From: Draconibacterium sediminis | Lineage (GTDB): Bacteria > Bacteroidota > Bacteroidia > Bacteroidales > Prolixibacteraceae | Direction: 5' to 3' | Assembly: GCF_000949475.1 (NCBI RefSeq) | Contig: NZ_JRHC01000006.1 | Span: forward strand, 248,001 to 312,000 | DNA length: 64,000 bases | Shown: positions 1-8,246 of the stretch, piece after piece | How the letters are laid out: each line of letters opens with the position of its first letter | How positions within the stretch are numbered: position 1 is the first letter of the stretch | The notes under the pieces: model-generated | Told to the model about the DNA's origin: nothing | What the model saw: the letters and a program-made list of their open reading frames with translations, nothing else | Database searches by the model: none | Program-made: the position numbers and the translations under genes

Positions 1-2
1 TA

Positions 3-92
3 CTTATCGGCTCACTGGTTGCAGGTGTTAGCGGGTATTTGGTTATTCGGTATGCGCTTAAGAGAAGTGCACTATCAGCAAATCGCCAGTGA
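3..92 (+). CDS. nhaA: C-terminus of a Na+/H+ antiporter, NhaA type (5' cut by window)
   Basis: Only the last 29 codons are present, reading in frame 3 from the window edge to a TGA at 90-92. The peptide starts LIGSLVAGVSGYLVIRYALK, one hydrophobic helix with the small-residue pattern and the short basic tail that end NhaA proteins (E. coli NhaA ends in a similar GILIGS-type helix). NhaA exchanges Na+ for H+ in the inner membrane. It converges with the next gene, whose stop lies 29 bases away. The identification rests on one helix, so it is tentative; another polytopic transporter is possible. Confidence 0.5.
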   Translation, partial: LIGSLVAGVSGYLVIRYALKRSALSANRQ

Positions 93-120
93 ATTTAGTC
101 TATTTGTTGTACAAATTGGC

Positions 121-1119
121 TTAAGCATTTTGCGCATCAACTATAACCACAACATTACCTTTTTTATGCCCTGATGCAATGTAACGATGTGCCTCAGAAA
201 TCTTTTCCAACGGATACTGCCGATCGATTACTGTTTTTAAACGGCCTTCTTTAAACATAGGCACAAGTTGAGCAAAAAGATCACGGAGCTCTGTTTCGGA
301 GCGCAGACCTGTTGCCGCAAATTTGGCTTTCTTTTTTGCAAATACTTTTGTCCATAACATTTGCAACAGCAACGAGAATTTTAATATCGGCGACACGTAT
401 TGTCCTGATTCAGTGAGAATATTTTTACTTTTTGCATACGAGCTTTTCCCAACAGTATCAAAAACAAGGTCGTATTTTATATTCCCTCGGCTGAAATCCT
501 CTTTGTTATAATCAATAACATGATCGGCTCCAAGCGATTTTACCAGCCCCACATTTCGTGTACTGCAAACACCGGTAACCCAGGCCCCCATAAACTTTGC
601 AATTTGTACTGCTGCAGTTCCCAAACTTCCCGAGGCTCCGTTAATCAATACTTTATCGTTTGGTTTAATTTGTGCAATCTCTTTGAGAAAATTCAAGGAG
701 GTTACATGCCCGTCGCCATAGGTTGCTGCTTCGGCATAGGTCATATTATCGGGCATCGGCAGAATTACACCGTCCTCAGGTACTGCAACATATTCGGCAT
801 TGGTACTCATTACTAAAGTGGTCTCACCAAACACCCGGGTTCCGAGAATAAATTTGTTGGTATTTAATCCTGTTTCAACGATATAACCGGCAAAACCTGT
901 ACCGGGGATTTGATGTTTGGGCTTTCGTAATCCGGTTATTAACCGCCCGAAGTATGGTTTTCCTGATCGCATCATTTCATCGGCTGTTGTTGCCGAAGTG
1001 GCTATTACTTTTACCAGCACCTCATTTTCTTTAGGGCTGGGTTTGGGCATACTTTTAATTTGAAGTACTTCAGGACCTCCGTAACCGCTTGCTACAATTG
1101 CTTTCATCATTTCTTTCAT
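121..1119 (-). CDS. Zinc-independent MDR oxidoreductase (NADPH:quinone reductase-like)
   Basis: A 332-residue medium-chain dehydrogenase/reductase. The GroES-like N-terminal half carries the MKAIV..GYGGPEVL opening typical of quinone reductases. The Rossmann half has the nucleotide-binding loop GASGSLGTAAVQ at about residues 161-172, followed by the VTGVCST and SLGADHVIDY elements. No cluster of structural-zinc cysteines is seen, which fits the quinone-reductase branch. It would reduce quinones or enones with NAD(P)H in the cytoplasm. Three in-frame ATGs lie at the start (MKEMMKAIV), and the family usually begins at the third. It follows an AraC regulator on the same strand, and a TACTTTTG box precedes it. 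The substrate cannot be told from sequence. Confidence 0.85.
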   Translation of the reverse strand: MKEMMKAIVASGYGGPEVLQIKSMPKPSPKENEVLVKVIATSATTADEMMRSGKPYFGRLITGLRKPKHQIPGTGFAGYIVETGLNTNKFILGTRVFGETTLVMSTNAEYVAVPEDGVILPMPDNMTYAEAATYGDGHVTSLNFLKEIAQIKPNDKVLINGASGSLGTAAVQIAKFMGAWVTGVCSTRNVGLVKSLGADHVIDYNKEDFSRGNIKYDLVFDTVGKSSYAKSKNILTESGQYVSPILKFSLLLQMLWTKVFAKKKAKFAATGLRSETELRDLFAQLVPMFKEGRLKTVIDRQYPLEKISEAHRYIASGHKKGNVVVIVDAQNA

Positions 1120-1165
1120 CTTTTCTGTTTTGTTGTTCTAATTTCTGTTTATTGAAATCATGAAA

Positions 1166-1173
1166 CAAAAGTA
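1166..1173 (-). promoter_or_regulatory. Bacteroidota -7 box (TACTTTTG) before the MDR oxidoreductase
   Basis: The minus strand reads TACTTTTG, matching the TAnnTTTG -7 consensus of Bacteroidota primary-sigma promoters, about 47 bases before the start. No convincing TTTG -33 box is seen. Confidence 0.4.
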
Positions 1174-1356
1174 GCGCAGGTAGTAATCTCAGTCGTTCGG
1201 GAAAAAAAAATAGAAGTTCGGAATTATAATTGCGGGCTAAAAAGTTAGGGGCAAACACAGCATTCAGCTTAAAAAATACAAATACGACTCATAAGAAGAA
1301 AAACACATACAGAGGTTAACTAATTACCCTCGGCATCCATTCATGCGCAGGAATTT

Positions 1357-2256
1357 TTATGTTTTTAAAACGGCCGATGCCTTATCAAAACCAACCGTTT
1401 CGCGGTAATACTGCGGAGACACTTCGGCATTTTTTTTGAAAAACCGGCTAAAATAATACTCATCGTTATAACCTAAATCGTAAGCAATTTCCTTAACGGT
1501 TTTATTGGTGAGGTACAATTCTCTTTTGGCTTCAATAATTATCCGTTCGGCAATTAGGTCGCTTAAGGTTTTGTTGAAATGCGTTTTTGTAAGCCGGGTT
1601 AATGCTTTTGGTGTTATGGCTAAAAGATCGGCATATTCGCTGGCACTGTGTTTTGTTTTGTAGTGCATTTCAATCGCATTTTTCAGGTTTTGCAAAATAA
1701 ATGGTTCTTCCTCTTTTGCTGTGGTTTGTTGGGCTTCGGTTTGCTGCTCCGTTTTTAGTCGCGATGCCGTGATCAGAAATATTTTTAGGTATGAAATAAG
1801 CAATTCATACTGCGCCAAAGCCGGGTTTTGCATTTCGGCTTTAAACTGTTCAATCACCATCTCAAAATTTGCAGCAGCTTTTTCATCGATGTAAACAAAT
1901 GGAGAATTGTAAATATTATTAAACAAAACACCATGGCATGCAACTTCTTTGTGGTGCTTATGAATACAGAAAAAATCGGGATGAAAATTGATAACCCATC
2001 CCCTGACTTCCCCTTCCAGATTGATCATAAAAGGTTGGTAAGGAGAAAAAGAAAGCAGAACATTTTCGCTGAAATTATATTCTGAAAAATCAGCTTTTAC
2101 ATTCCCCGTTCCACTTTCCAGCCAAATCATTGAATAGTGGTTCAATCGTTGAACATCATCAAACGGATTATTTTTTTCAAAGCGAAACAGTCTGAAAGCC
2201 TGGTGACCCGTTTGCGGATCAATTAGTGTGAAATCGTTATTCTGTATCATAAGCAT
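1357..2256 (-). CDS. AraC-family transcriptional regulator
   Basis: A 299-residue AraC/XylS regulator. The N-terminal ~180 residues form a cupin-like sensor (FSPYQPFMINL, WVINFHPDFF). The C-terminal ~100 residues carry the two helix-turn-helix motifs: SASEYADLLAITPKALTR, then VKEIAYDLGYNDEYYFSRFF, the classic second AraC HTH signature. It starts 4 bases after the stop of the DUF1348 gene, so the two are probably cotranscribed. It likely controls its own cluster (AhpD-like, DUF1348, oxidoreductase). ATGs at 2256 and 2250 are both possible starts. The effector is unknown. Confidence 0.9.
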   Translation of the reverse strand: MLMIQNNDFTLIDPQTGHQAFRLFRFEKNNPFDDVQRLNHYSMIWLESGTGNVKADFSEYNFSENVLLSFSPYQPFMINLEGEVRGWVINFHPDFFCIHKHHKEVACHGVLFNNIYNSPFVYIDEKAAANFEMVIEQFKAEMQNPALAQYELLISYLKIFLITASRLKTEQQTEAQQTTAKEEEPFILQNLKNAIEMHYKTKHSASEYADLLAITPKALTRLTKTHFNKTLSDLIAERIIIEAKRELYLTNKTVKEIAYDLGYNDEYYFSRFFKKNAEVSPQYYRETVGFDKASAVLKT

Positions 2257-2260
2257 GAAA

Positions 2261-2683
2261 TTAGGTCAACGTCCTATCTTTTTCATCAATCATTAAGTCG
2301 TTAATACTTGCGAAACGTTTTTGCATCAACCCGTTTTCATCGAATTCCCAGAGCTCATTTCCATAAGCGCGGTACCATTGGTTTTCCGCATCCTGAAATT
2401 CATATTCGAATTTTACTGCAATTCTGTTTTCTCTAAAACCCCAAAGCTCTTTCTTTAGTTTATAATTTTTTTCTTTTTCCCATTTTTGGGTTAAAAATTC
2501 TACAATTTCTTCCCTCCCGTTTATAAACTGAGTTCGGTTTCGCCATTCAGAATCGGCGGTATATGCCTGTGCAACTTTTACAGGGTCTTTACTATTCCAG
2601 GCATCTTCTGCTTTTTGTACTTTTTCAAGGGCAGTTTCCATTGTAAATGGTGGCAGCGGATATCTTTTCTGTTCGTTTTTCAT
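2261..2683 (-). CDS. DUF1348 / SnoaL-like (NTF2 fold) protein
   Basis: A 140-residue cytoplasmic protein with the DUF1348 pattern: [15 protein letters not shown] at the N-terminus, [16 protein letters not shown] in the middle, and [18 protein letters not shown] followed by ASINDL at the end. These proteins have the NTF2/SnoaL cone-shaped fold, and their reactions are mostly unknown. It lies between an AhpD-like protein and an AraC regulator on the same strand, in a set resembling oxidative or electrophile stress operons. The family call is firm; the role is not known. Confidence 0.8.
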   Translation of the reverse strand: MKNEQKRYPLPPFTMETALEKVQKAEDAWNSKDPVKVAQAYTADSEWRNRTQFINGREEIVEFLTQKWEKEKNYKLKKELWGFRENRIAVKFEYEFQDAENQWYRAYGNELWEFDENGLMQKRFASINDLMIDEKDRTLT

Positions 2684-2747
2684 TTTGTTTTAGTTTTGAG
2701 AAAGGAGAAAATAGATTGCGGCTATTTCTCCTTTCCTGAGGTGTAAA

Positions 2748-3293
2748 TTAAAGAACTGATGCAATGGGAAAATCCACCGGAACTTTGGTGAGATTATGTA
2801 AGTAATTCATGGCTGTTTTATCGCTGATTTGAAGAATCAGATCCACTAAATTTTCTTTGGTATAACCGTGTGCGAAAAAGTCTTCTACATTGTCGGCACT
2901 TGCTTTCCCTCTGTTTTCAGTTAAATCTGCTGCCAATTTCACCAGGGCATTAATTTTTGCATTTTCGCTTTTCGAACGACGAAAATCCAATAGCTGCTCG
3001 TCGGTAAAACCATTCATTTTACCCAATACTGTATGTGCACTCAGGCAATAAACGCAACCGTTTACCTGGCTAACAACAAGGTTTACAGCTTCTTTCTCTT
3101 TGTTTGATAATGATGTTTTGGCATTTTGAAAATCCAAATAACGCTTTAAACCATTATCTGAATAAGCGATTGTTGCATACAGGTTTGGAACAAAACCCAA
3201 GGCTTTGTTTAAAGCATCAAAAATTTCCTGGTTTGTTGCTGATACCTCTTCTCGTGTAGGGACATTAAATTCTGTTTTTACTAAGTTTTCCAT
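2748..3293 (-). CDS. AhpD-like / carboxymuconolactone decarboxylase family protein
   Basis: A 181-residue all-helical protein of the AhpD/CMD superfamily. The redox motif CxxCxxxH is at C80, C83 and H87 (GCVYCLSAH), preceded by the usual EAVNLVVSQVNG helix. AhpD-like proteins use this pair for alkylhydroperoxidase or disulfide chemistry. It heads the minus-strand set AhpD-like/DUF1348/AraC/oxidoreductase, with 64 bases before the next gene. A redox-stress role is inferred from the motif and neighbours; the physiological partner is unknown. Confidence 0.85.
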   Translation of the reverse strand: MENLVKTEFNVPTREEVSATNQEIFDALNKALGFVPNLYATIAYSDNGLKRYLDFQNAKTSLSNKEKEAVNLVVSQVNGCVYCLSAHTVLGKMNGFTDEQLLDFRRSKSENAKINALVKLAADLTENRGKASADNVEDFFAHGYTKENLVDLILQISDKTAMNYLHNLTKVPVDFPIASVL

Positions 3294-3423
3294 TTTTTTA
3301 CTGTTCTAATGTTCTGTGTCATTATCGACAGTACAAAGATGCAGGGTATTCAGCCGCTGTAAAATGGACAAACTTCGTTAGTGGATGGACAATTTTCTCC
3401 TTTGATTTTTTCGCTCGTATTAT

Positions 3424-5223
3424 TTAAGCATTCTGCTTAAGAAACTCTTTGGGTGTCATCCCTGTTTCTTTTTTGAAATAGGTATTAAACACGGTTTTCG
3501 AGTTAAAACCACTTTCGTAAGCTAAACCAATTAATGAAATGTGACTGTTTTTAGGATCGGGCGCCAGCTGCTTAAAGTATTCAATTCGGTAATAATTAAT
3601 GAACTCATTAAAGTTCTTCCCTATCCGTTCGTTTAACAGCCACGAAAGTTTGTTCGGATGAATTTCAACCTGGTCGGCCAGTAAACGTAGCGATAGATTT
3701 GGTATTAAGAACGGCTGTTCTTCCGTTACAAACTTTAATAATTTTTCGCTGTAAACTTCAACAGTTTTGGCATCAAGCAGAGGAGCTTTCTCATTTACGG
3801 TACTTATTTCAACCTTTTGAAGTCCGTAAAGCCTGTTTTTATATTCACCGTAGCGAGGATCATCTATTAGAAAACTGGCAAGCGGATCGGAATAATTCAG
3901 TAACAACACCGACGATTTTAGTTTGATCGTTTCTTTCAACCAGTTAAATGCTTTGTCGGTTTCTTTCAAATTTGCATAAGCCAGGTACAAATAGGAATGT
4001 GCCTGAAATGATTTGGGATTCTGCGCCGCTTCGTATAACTGGTTAAAATATTCTTCGGATTTTACAGTGTCTTTTTTTAGGATGTAGGCCAGACTCAATA
4101 TGCCCAAACGCTCATTTTCTATAATTATTTCATCTGGCATTTCTTGAAGAAACGAGACAACTTCGTTGTATTGTCCCAGTTTTAAAAGACAATAACTACG
4201 AACAATGTATGCCGGTATATTATGCGGATTATTCTTCAGTGCTTCATCAAATAAGGATAAGGCTTCTGCATAATTCTCTATACGGTACTGAAAATACGCG
4301 CGGAAAAACAAGGTTTCCTGCGAAAGCGGATCAATTCGGTGTGCCACTTCCAAATGTTCTTTAGCCTTTGCCGTATCACCGGATATCAGATACAAAAACG
4401 AAATAAATTGTTGCGCTTCAGGATAATTGGGCTTTAATTCAATTGATTTCACCCCATGTTTAAATGCTTCCTGGAAATTAGCTTCGTAAAAAAACGAATA
4501 ATTAGCCAGCAAATAATGCACTCCGGCATTGTCAGGATTTAAAACAAAAGCCTTATCCATGTATCTCCGCGACTTTTGCCAGGCTCCTTCAGCGGGCATC
4601 AGTTCAGTAACCGCAAAAAAACTGTAAGCATCAGCCAAACCAACATACGAATCGGTATGTTTGGGATCAAGCTTGATAGCCATTTCGTAGAATTCGATGG
4701 CTTTCCCGGCATCCTCAGGATTCCACTTGTTAAAGTGATACCTGCCTTTCAAAAAATATTCGTAAGCTTCTAAATTCGCTGTTTTTGTTTCAATCAGGTG
4801 ATCCTGAATGTCCAGGTGCCCATATTGTTCGCGTAACTTATCAGCTATCAATAAACTTATTTCATCCTGAATTTCAAAAATATTATCCAGCATACGGTCC
4901 CATGATTCCGACCAAAAATGAAAGTCTTCTTCTGCATGAATCAACTGTGCCGTAATACGAATGGTATTGGCTGCCAGCCTGACACTTCCTTCCAAAATAG
5001 TTGTCACATTCAACTCCTTGGCAATCTGTCCGATTGGAATGTTTTTATTTTTAAAGAAGAACGAAGAAGTTCGGGAGGTGACTTTTAATTGTGAAATACC
5101 AGCAAGCGCATTTATAATTTCTTCGGTAATCCCATCGCTGAAATATTCCATTTCTTCACTTCCACTCCTATTTACAAAAGGAAGTACAGCTATCGTTTTT
5201 TCCCTTGAGGGTTTTTCCTTCAT
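3424..5223 (-). CDS. TolB-like (FlgO-type) domain + TPR + AraC HTH regulator
   Basis: A 599-residue three-part protein. Residues ~8-115 match the TolB-like/FlgO N-terminal domain also found beside adenylate cyclases (IAVLPFVNRSG, YFSDGITEEIINALA, LEGSVR). Residues ~150-450 are tetratricopeptide repeats (AIKLDPKHTDSYVGLADAY; DEALKNNPHNIPAYIVRSYC). Residues ~500-599 are an AraC-type HTH pair ending SLIGLAYESGFNSKTVFNTY. No membrane segment is seen, so it is probably a cytoplasmic one-component regulator that reads protein or ligand binding through the TPRs. It stands alone with its own TATATTTG box 14 bases upstream. Target genes cannot be deduced. Confidence 0.85.
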   Translation of the reverse strand: MKEKPSREKTIAVLPFVNRSGSEEMEYFSDGITEEIINALAGISQLKVTSRTSSFFFKNKNIPIGQIAKELNVTTILEGSVRLAANTIRITAQLIHAEEDFHFWSESWDRMLDNIFEIQDEISLLIADKLREQYGHLDIQDHLIETKTANLEAYEYFLKGRYHFNKWNPEDAGKAIEFYEMAIKLDPKHTDSYVGLADAYSFFAVTELMPAEGAWQKSRRYMDKAFVLNPDNAGVHYLLANYSFFYEANFQEAFKHGVKSIELKPNYPEAQQFISFLYLISGDTAKAKEHLEVAHRIDPLSQETLFFRAYFQYRIENYAEALSLFDEALKNNPHNIPAYIVRSYCLLKLGQYNEVVSFLQEMPDEIIIENERLGILSLAYILKKDTVKSEEYFNQLYEAAQNPKSFQAHSYLYLAYANLKETDKAFNWLKETIKLKSSVLLLNYSDPLASFLIDDPRYGEYKNRLYGLQKVEISTVNEKAPLLDAKTVEVYSEKLLKFVTEEQPFLIPNLSLRLLADQVEIHPNKLSWLLNERIGKNFNEFINYYRIEYFKQLAPDPKNSHISLIGLAYESGFNSKTVFNTYFKKETGMTPKEFLKQNA

Positions 5224-5236
5224 ATGCTACAATATT

Positions 5237-5244
5237 CAAATATA
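5237..5244 (-). promoter_or_regulatory. Bacteroidota -7 box (TATATTTG) before the TPR-AraC regulator
   Basis: Exact TAnnTTTG match on the minus strand, 14 bases before the ATG, implying a short leader. Confidence 0.4.
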
Positions 5245-5423
5245 GGGCTGTCAATAAACAATACTTATGATTCAGACAACTGGCAGCCCCGGAAGTTCAT
5301 TTTTGGCTTAACCTGGCTAAAGATAAATCATTCTCGAAAAAAATTGTGTTTTGTAATAGCTGCGTGTAACCTTACTCCAAAATCTACCAATTGCTTCGTA
5401 ATTTACAGCTAAAAACTTCTCCT

Positions 5424-5465
5424 TTAGATTCGCAATTGAAGCCCCCCATCAACGATAGAAACGCC
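5424..5465 (-). pseudogene. Possible C-terminal relic of a short-chain dehydrogenase
   Basis: The minus strand reads GVSIVDGGLQLRI and then a stop. This closely resembles the VDGG-x-L end that closes many SDR enzymes. An in-frame stop lies three codons upstream (5472-5474), so only the tail survives. The match is short and could be chance. Confidence 0.3.
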
Positions 5466-5477
5466 CTTAATTCAGGC

Positions 5478-5518
5478 TATTGGGAGAATAAACGTCATTG
5501 GTTTGTAAGCTAATTTAC
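5478..5518 (+). repeat. Direct repeat copy 1 (41 bases)
   Basis: It matches 6700-6740 at 33 of 41 positions without gaps. The 3' part is nearly identical (22 of 24, core TCATTGGTTTGT). The two copies have the same orientation and flank the orphan gene at 5596-6366. Confidence 0.55.
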
Positions 5519-5521
5519 AGA

Positions 5522-5558
5522 CCATCCATCCAAATTCGCTACGAACATGGATGGATGG
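5522..5558. repeat. 10-bp perfect inverted repeat
   Basis: CCATCCATCC at 5522-5531 and GGATGGATGG at 5549-5558, separated by 17 bases. There is no T-run, so it is not a standard terminator. It lies just downstream of the orphan gene's stop and may stabilise its mRNA or be part of a repeat. Confidence 0.4.
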
Positions 5559-5595
5559 ATACTGATGTATTGTAATTTTTGAAATCCGGGATAAC

Positions 5596-6366
5596 TTAGT
5601 TTCCAGGATTATGACTTAACTCATCAAGCATTTTGTACATGTATGCCCAGATATCTGAAACTGAATCCCGAAACTTTGCCCGCATTTTATCAGTTGCATC
5701 CTTACCCTTGGCATTTTCAACCATTTTCCATACACCATCACGTTCAACATCCAATGCCGCAAAGTTTTCAAATGGCACAGTAACAAAATAATCAGGGCTT
5801 TCAGGACCTCCTCCGTTAACGCTATACCAATAACCTCTTTTATCTCCTTCTGCCTCAGCAATTATATTAGAAATCTCGTCAACCGTTTCTCTGAAAACAG
5901 AGCTATTTTCAACCTGGAAGAATGTAACCCAAATTACCCCCATTTCAGAATCGGCTGCTTTGCTTATTTCAGGAATGTTTTTGGAAAACATATCTACCGT
6001 CTTTTCTATATGAGGAATTATCTGATCATATATTATCTGCCGACATTCTTTACCTGCTTCATCATCATTATCCAGTTCCGCCCAATTAGCCATTCTTGAT
6101 GAAATGACATATACAGAACCTTCTCCATTGTATCTTCTCCACATTGTCCATGTCCATTCTCCACCATTTTCAAGATAGCATGATTTCCATGCTTTTACTC
6201 CATTTTCAAATAGTCTTTCGTGCCCTTTTTTAATCGTAAATTCAGTTGTTGAAAGAATAAAACTTTCTTGAGCTTGAACAACATTGGTAATTATTAATCC
6301 TGCGAACAGAAATACCAAGGTCATTGTCATCCGAAACATTTTTTGCTTTAATTTCATTTTGTTCAT
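5596..6366 (-). CDS. Secreted protein of unknown function
   Basis: A 256-residue protein with an N-terminal signal peptide: basic MNKMKLKQK, a hydrophobic stretch, then a cut near VVQAQE. I do not recognise the family with certainty. The mature part is acidic and aromatic-rich (GGEWTWTMWRRYNGEGSVYV) and shows two loosely similar halves, each with a strand-helix pattern (FILSTTEFTIKKGHERLFE; VIWVTFFQVENSSVFRETVD). This recalls dimeric alpha/beta-barrel proteins, but that is only an impression. It stands alone and is flanked by direct repeats at 5478-5518 and 6700-6740, which hints that it arrived as a cassette. Confidence 0.65.
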   Translation of the reverse strand: MNKMKLKQKMFRMTMTLVFLFAGLIITNVVQAQESFILSTTEFTIKKGHERLFENGVKAWKSCYLENGGEWTWTMWRRYNGEGSVYVISSRMANWAELDNDDEAGKECRQIIYDQIIPHIEKTVDMFSKNIPEISKAADSEMGVIWVTFFQVENSSVFRETVDEISNIIAEAEGDKRGYWYSVNGGGPESPDYFVTVPFENFAALDVERDGVWKMVENAKGKDATDKMRAKFRDSVSDIWAYMYKMLDELSHNPGN

Positions 6367-6699
6367 TTTTGATTAGTAAATAGAAAAATTCTAACGACTT
6401 ATGATTCTTTGTCGTTATTTAAATAGCTAGCTAAGAATAAGATATAAACATCTTATTAACCGCTAATGTTCATATTGAATAAAAACGGTAACAAACAATA
6501 TTGTAAACAGGTACCACAATACCTTGATTCACCTTTTAAATCTGTAAGAAAATAGATGTATATACTTTCCGAATAGACAACTAATGCCTACAATCCCGAT
6601 CTGATAATTTGATAGTGTTGGGATGGTGATATCGTAATGACTGGTTAAATCATACACCTAAACCCGGTGTCTGCAGTTCGTTGGTGGATTACATAAAAG

Positions 6700-6740
6700 T
6701 ATTGGGATGAACAAGATCATTGGTTTGTGAGCTGATTTAC
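6700..6740 (+). repeat. Direct repeat copy 2 (41 bases)
   Basis: Partner of 5478-5518: same orientation, 33 of 41 identical, 1,222 bases apart, flanking the orphan secreted-protein gene. Confidence 0.55.
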
Positions 6741-6743
6741 CAA

Positions 6744-6781
6744 TCAAAAACAAAAAAGGGATTAGACTTTCATCTAATCCC
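6744..6781 (-). terminator. Rho-independent terminator of the tRNA-Arg gene
   Basis: A perfect 9-bp stem, GGGATTAGA (6758-6766) with TCTAATCCC (6773-6781), and a 6-base loop. On the minus strand it is followed by a T-rich tract (CTTTTTTGTTTTTG), 11 bases beyond the tRNA 3' end. Confidence 0.8.
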
Positions 6782-6791
6782 CTATTCTTAT

Positions 6792-6868
<77 letters not shown>

Positions 6869-6979
6869 ATCCTTTTTTGCGCTGCAAAAGTATAAATCTA
6901 ATCGCAAATAACAAATACCAACTCTGAAATAATTCAAATTACATAATTTTTCAGTAGTCGGCACCGCTATTACATGCGG

Positions 6980-8014
6980 TTATAGCAGGTTAATTCCTGC
7001 AGCTTTACACTGTTCTATCATGGCATTGGGCCAAATGCTCGACTGAATTTCGCCAATGTGTGCCTTACGCAAAAAGTACATGCATAAACGCGATTGCCCG
7101 ATACCACCTCCAATGGTAAGTGGCAGTTCGCCATTTAGCAGTTTTTGGTGCCACAGCATTTCTTTGCGTTCTTCGGCATTACGTATCTTTAATTGCTCAA
7201 GCAATGCTTCCTTATCCACACGAATACCCATCGAAGAAATTTCGAAAGCTCTGTTCAGCACATTATTCCAAAGTATAATATCGCCGTTCAGTCCTTTATA
7301 ACCATTTACGGTTTCAGTATTCCAGTCATCGTAATCGGGTGCTCTTCCGTCGTGAATCTCGCCGTTTGGCATTTCGCCGCCAATTCCTATAACGAATATC
7401 GCACCGTGTTTTTGGGCTTCTTTGGTTTCGCGCTCAAAAGGCGTTAAATCCGGATATTTTGCCGCTAACTCCTCGGTATGGATAAAAGTAATCTCTTCCG
7501 GTAACTCTGCTTTAATTACAGGAAATGCTTCGCAAAGCAGGAACTCAGTACGAACAAGAGCCGAATAAATCTTACGCACAACCGATTTTAAGAATTCAAG
7601 GTTACGTTGTTCTCGAGCGATAACACGCTCCCAGTCCCACTGATCGACATATAATGAGTGAATGTTTGTGAGTTCTTCATCCGGACGAATGGCGTTCATA
7701 TCGGTATAAAGGCCAAAACCTTGTTCGATTCTCAGGTCGGCCAGGGCCATTCGTTTCCACTTGGCAAGCGATTGAACGATTTCCGCACGTTCTTCATTCA
7801 GGTCTTTCATTGGAAACGACACCGGACGCTCAATTCCATTCAAATCGTCGTTTATTCCCGTTCCCTGTTTTACAAACAATGGCGCGGTAACCCTGCGCAA
7901 ACGCAATTCGGCAGCCAGGTTCTCCTGAAAAAAATCTTTAATTAATTTAATTGCCTGCTCGGTTTGTTGAACATTTAAAACCGATTGATAGCCTTCTGGT
8001 ATTGTAAGTTTCAT
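6980..8014 (-). CDS. asnA: Aspartate--ammonia ligase
   Basis: AsnA makes asparagine from aspartate, ammonia and ATP in the cytoplasm. The 344-residue product matches the class-II-tRNA-synthetase-like family throughout: SLAKWKRMALADL, LYVDQWDWERV, FVIGIGGEMPNGEIHDGRAP followed by DYDDW, SSMGIRVD, and the ATP-binding GGGIGQSRLCM near the end. E. coli AsnA is 330 residues. I place the start at ATG 8014 (MKLTIPEGYQ), because the upstream extension to 8050 has no family similarity. It is divergent from the MFS gene, and a TATATTTG box lies at 8129-8136. Confidence 0.97.
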   Translation of the reverse strand: MKLTIPEGYQSVLNVQQTEQAIKLIKDFFQENLAAELRLRRVTAPLFVKQGTGINDDLNGIERPVSFPMKDLNEERAEIVQSLAKWKRMALADLRIEQGFGLYTDMNAIRPDEELTNIHSLYVDQWDWERVIAREQRNLEFLKSVVRKIYSALVRTEFLLCEAFPVIKAELPEEITFIHTEELAAKYPDLTPFERETKEAQKHGAIFVIGIGGEMPNGEIHDGRAPDYDDWNTETVNGYKGLNGDIILWNNVLNRAFEISSMGIRVDKEALLEQLKIRNAEERKEMLWHQKLLNGELPLTIGGGIGQSRLCMYFLRKAHIGEIQSSIWPNAMIEQCKAAGINLL

Positions 8015-8128
8015 GTCATAATTTTTTTTGAACAAACCATACAATAACACTCATAGTGTTTTTTGCATCGTCTCCTCCACACAATCTCTTGTGTTGTTAA
8101 TACTTTTAAATCATTCTGTCTGTGTAGG

Positions 8129-8136
8129 CAAATATA
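8129..8136 (-). promoter_or_regulatory. Bacteroidota -7 box (TATATTTG) for asnA
   Basis: Exact TAnnTTTG on the minus strand, in the divergent intergenic region between asnA and the MFS transporter, leaving a leader of about 110 bases. Confidence 0.4.
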
Positions 8137-8227
8137 TAAATCTGCTATTAGTTTAAAAGCTATTTTGCATTTAATCCGAAAAATTACAACAACACACTCA
8201 AAATAACCGGGAGTAAAAAGTAAACAC

Positions 8228-8235
8228 TATTTTTG
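8228..8235 (+). promoter_or_regulatory. Bacteroidota -7 box (TATTTTTG) for the MFS/HAD operon
   Basis: Exact TAnnTTTG match, 11 bases before the ATG at 8247. The TSS and start codon would nearly coincide. Confidence 0.45.
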
Positions 8236-8246
8236 CGCCTGATCAG

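Larger units (their letters stand above)
5224..5595. other. Gene-poor stretch with relics and repeats
   Basis: No complete gene is seen in these 372 bases. It holds the -7 box of the regulator, a possible short-chain-dehydrogenase relic (5424-5465), one copy of a 41-base direct repeat (5478-5518) and a 10-bp inverted repeat (5522-5558). The mixture suggests an old insertion or deletion site. Confidence 0.5.
6367..6791. other. Gene-free stretch between orphan gene and tRNA
   Basis: These 425 bases carry the upstream region of the orphan gene, the second copy of the 41-base repeat and the tRNA terminator. I see no coding sequence. The stretch around 6614-6655 (GTTGGGATGGTGAT...) loosely resembles the repeat start and may be a third, decayed copy. 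Confidence 0.4.
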
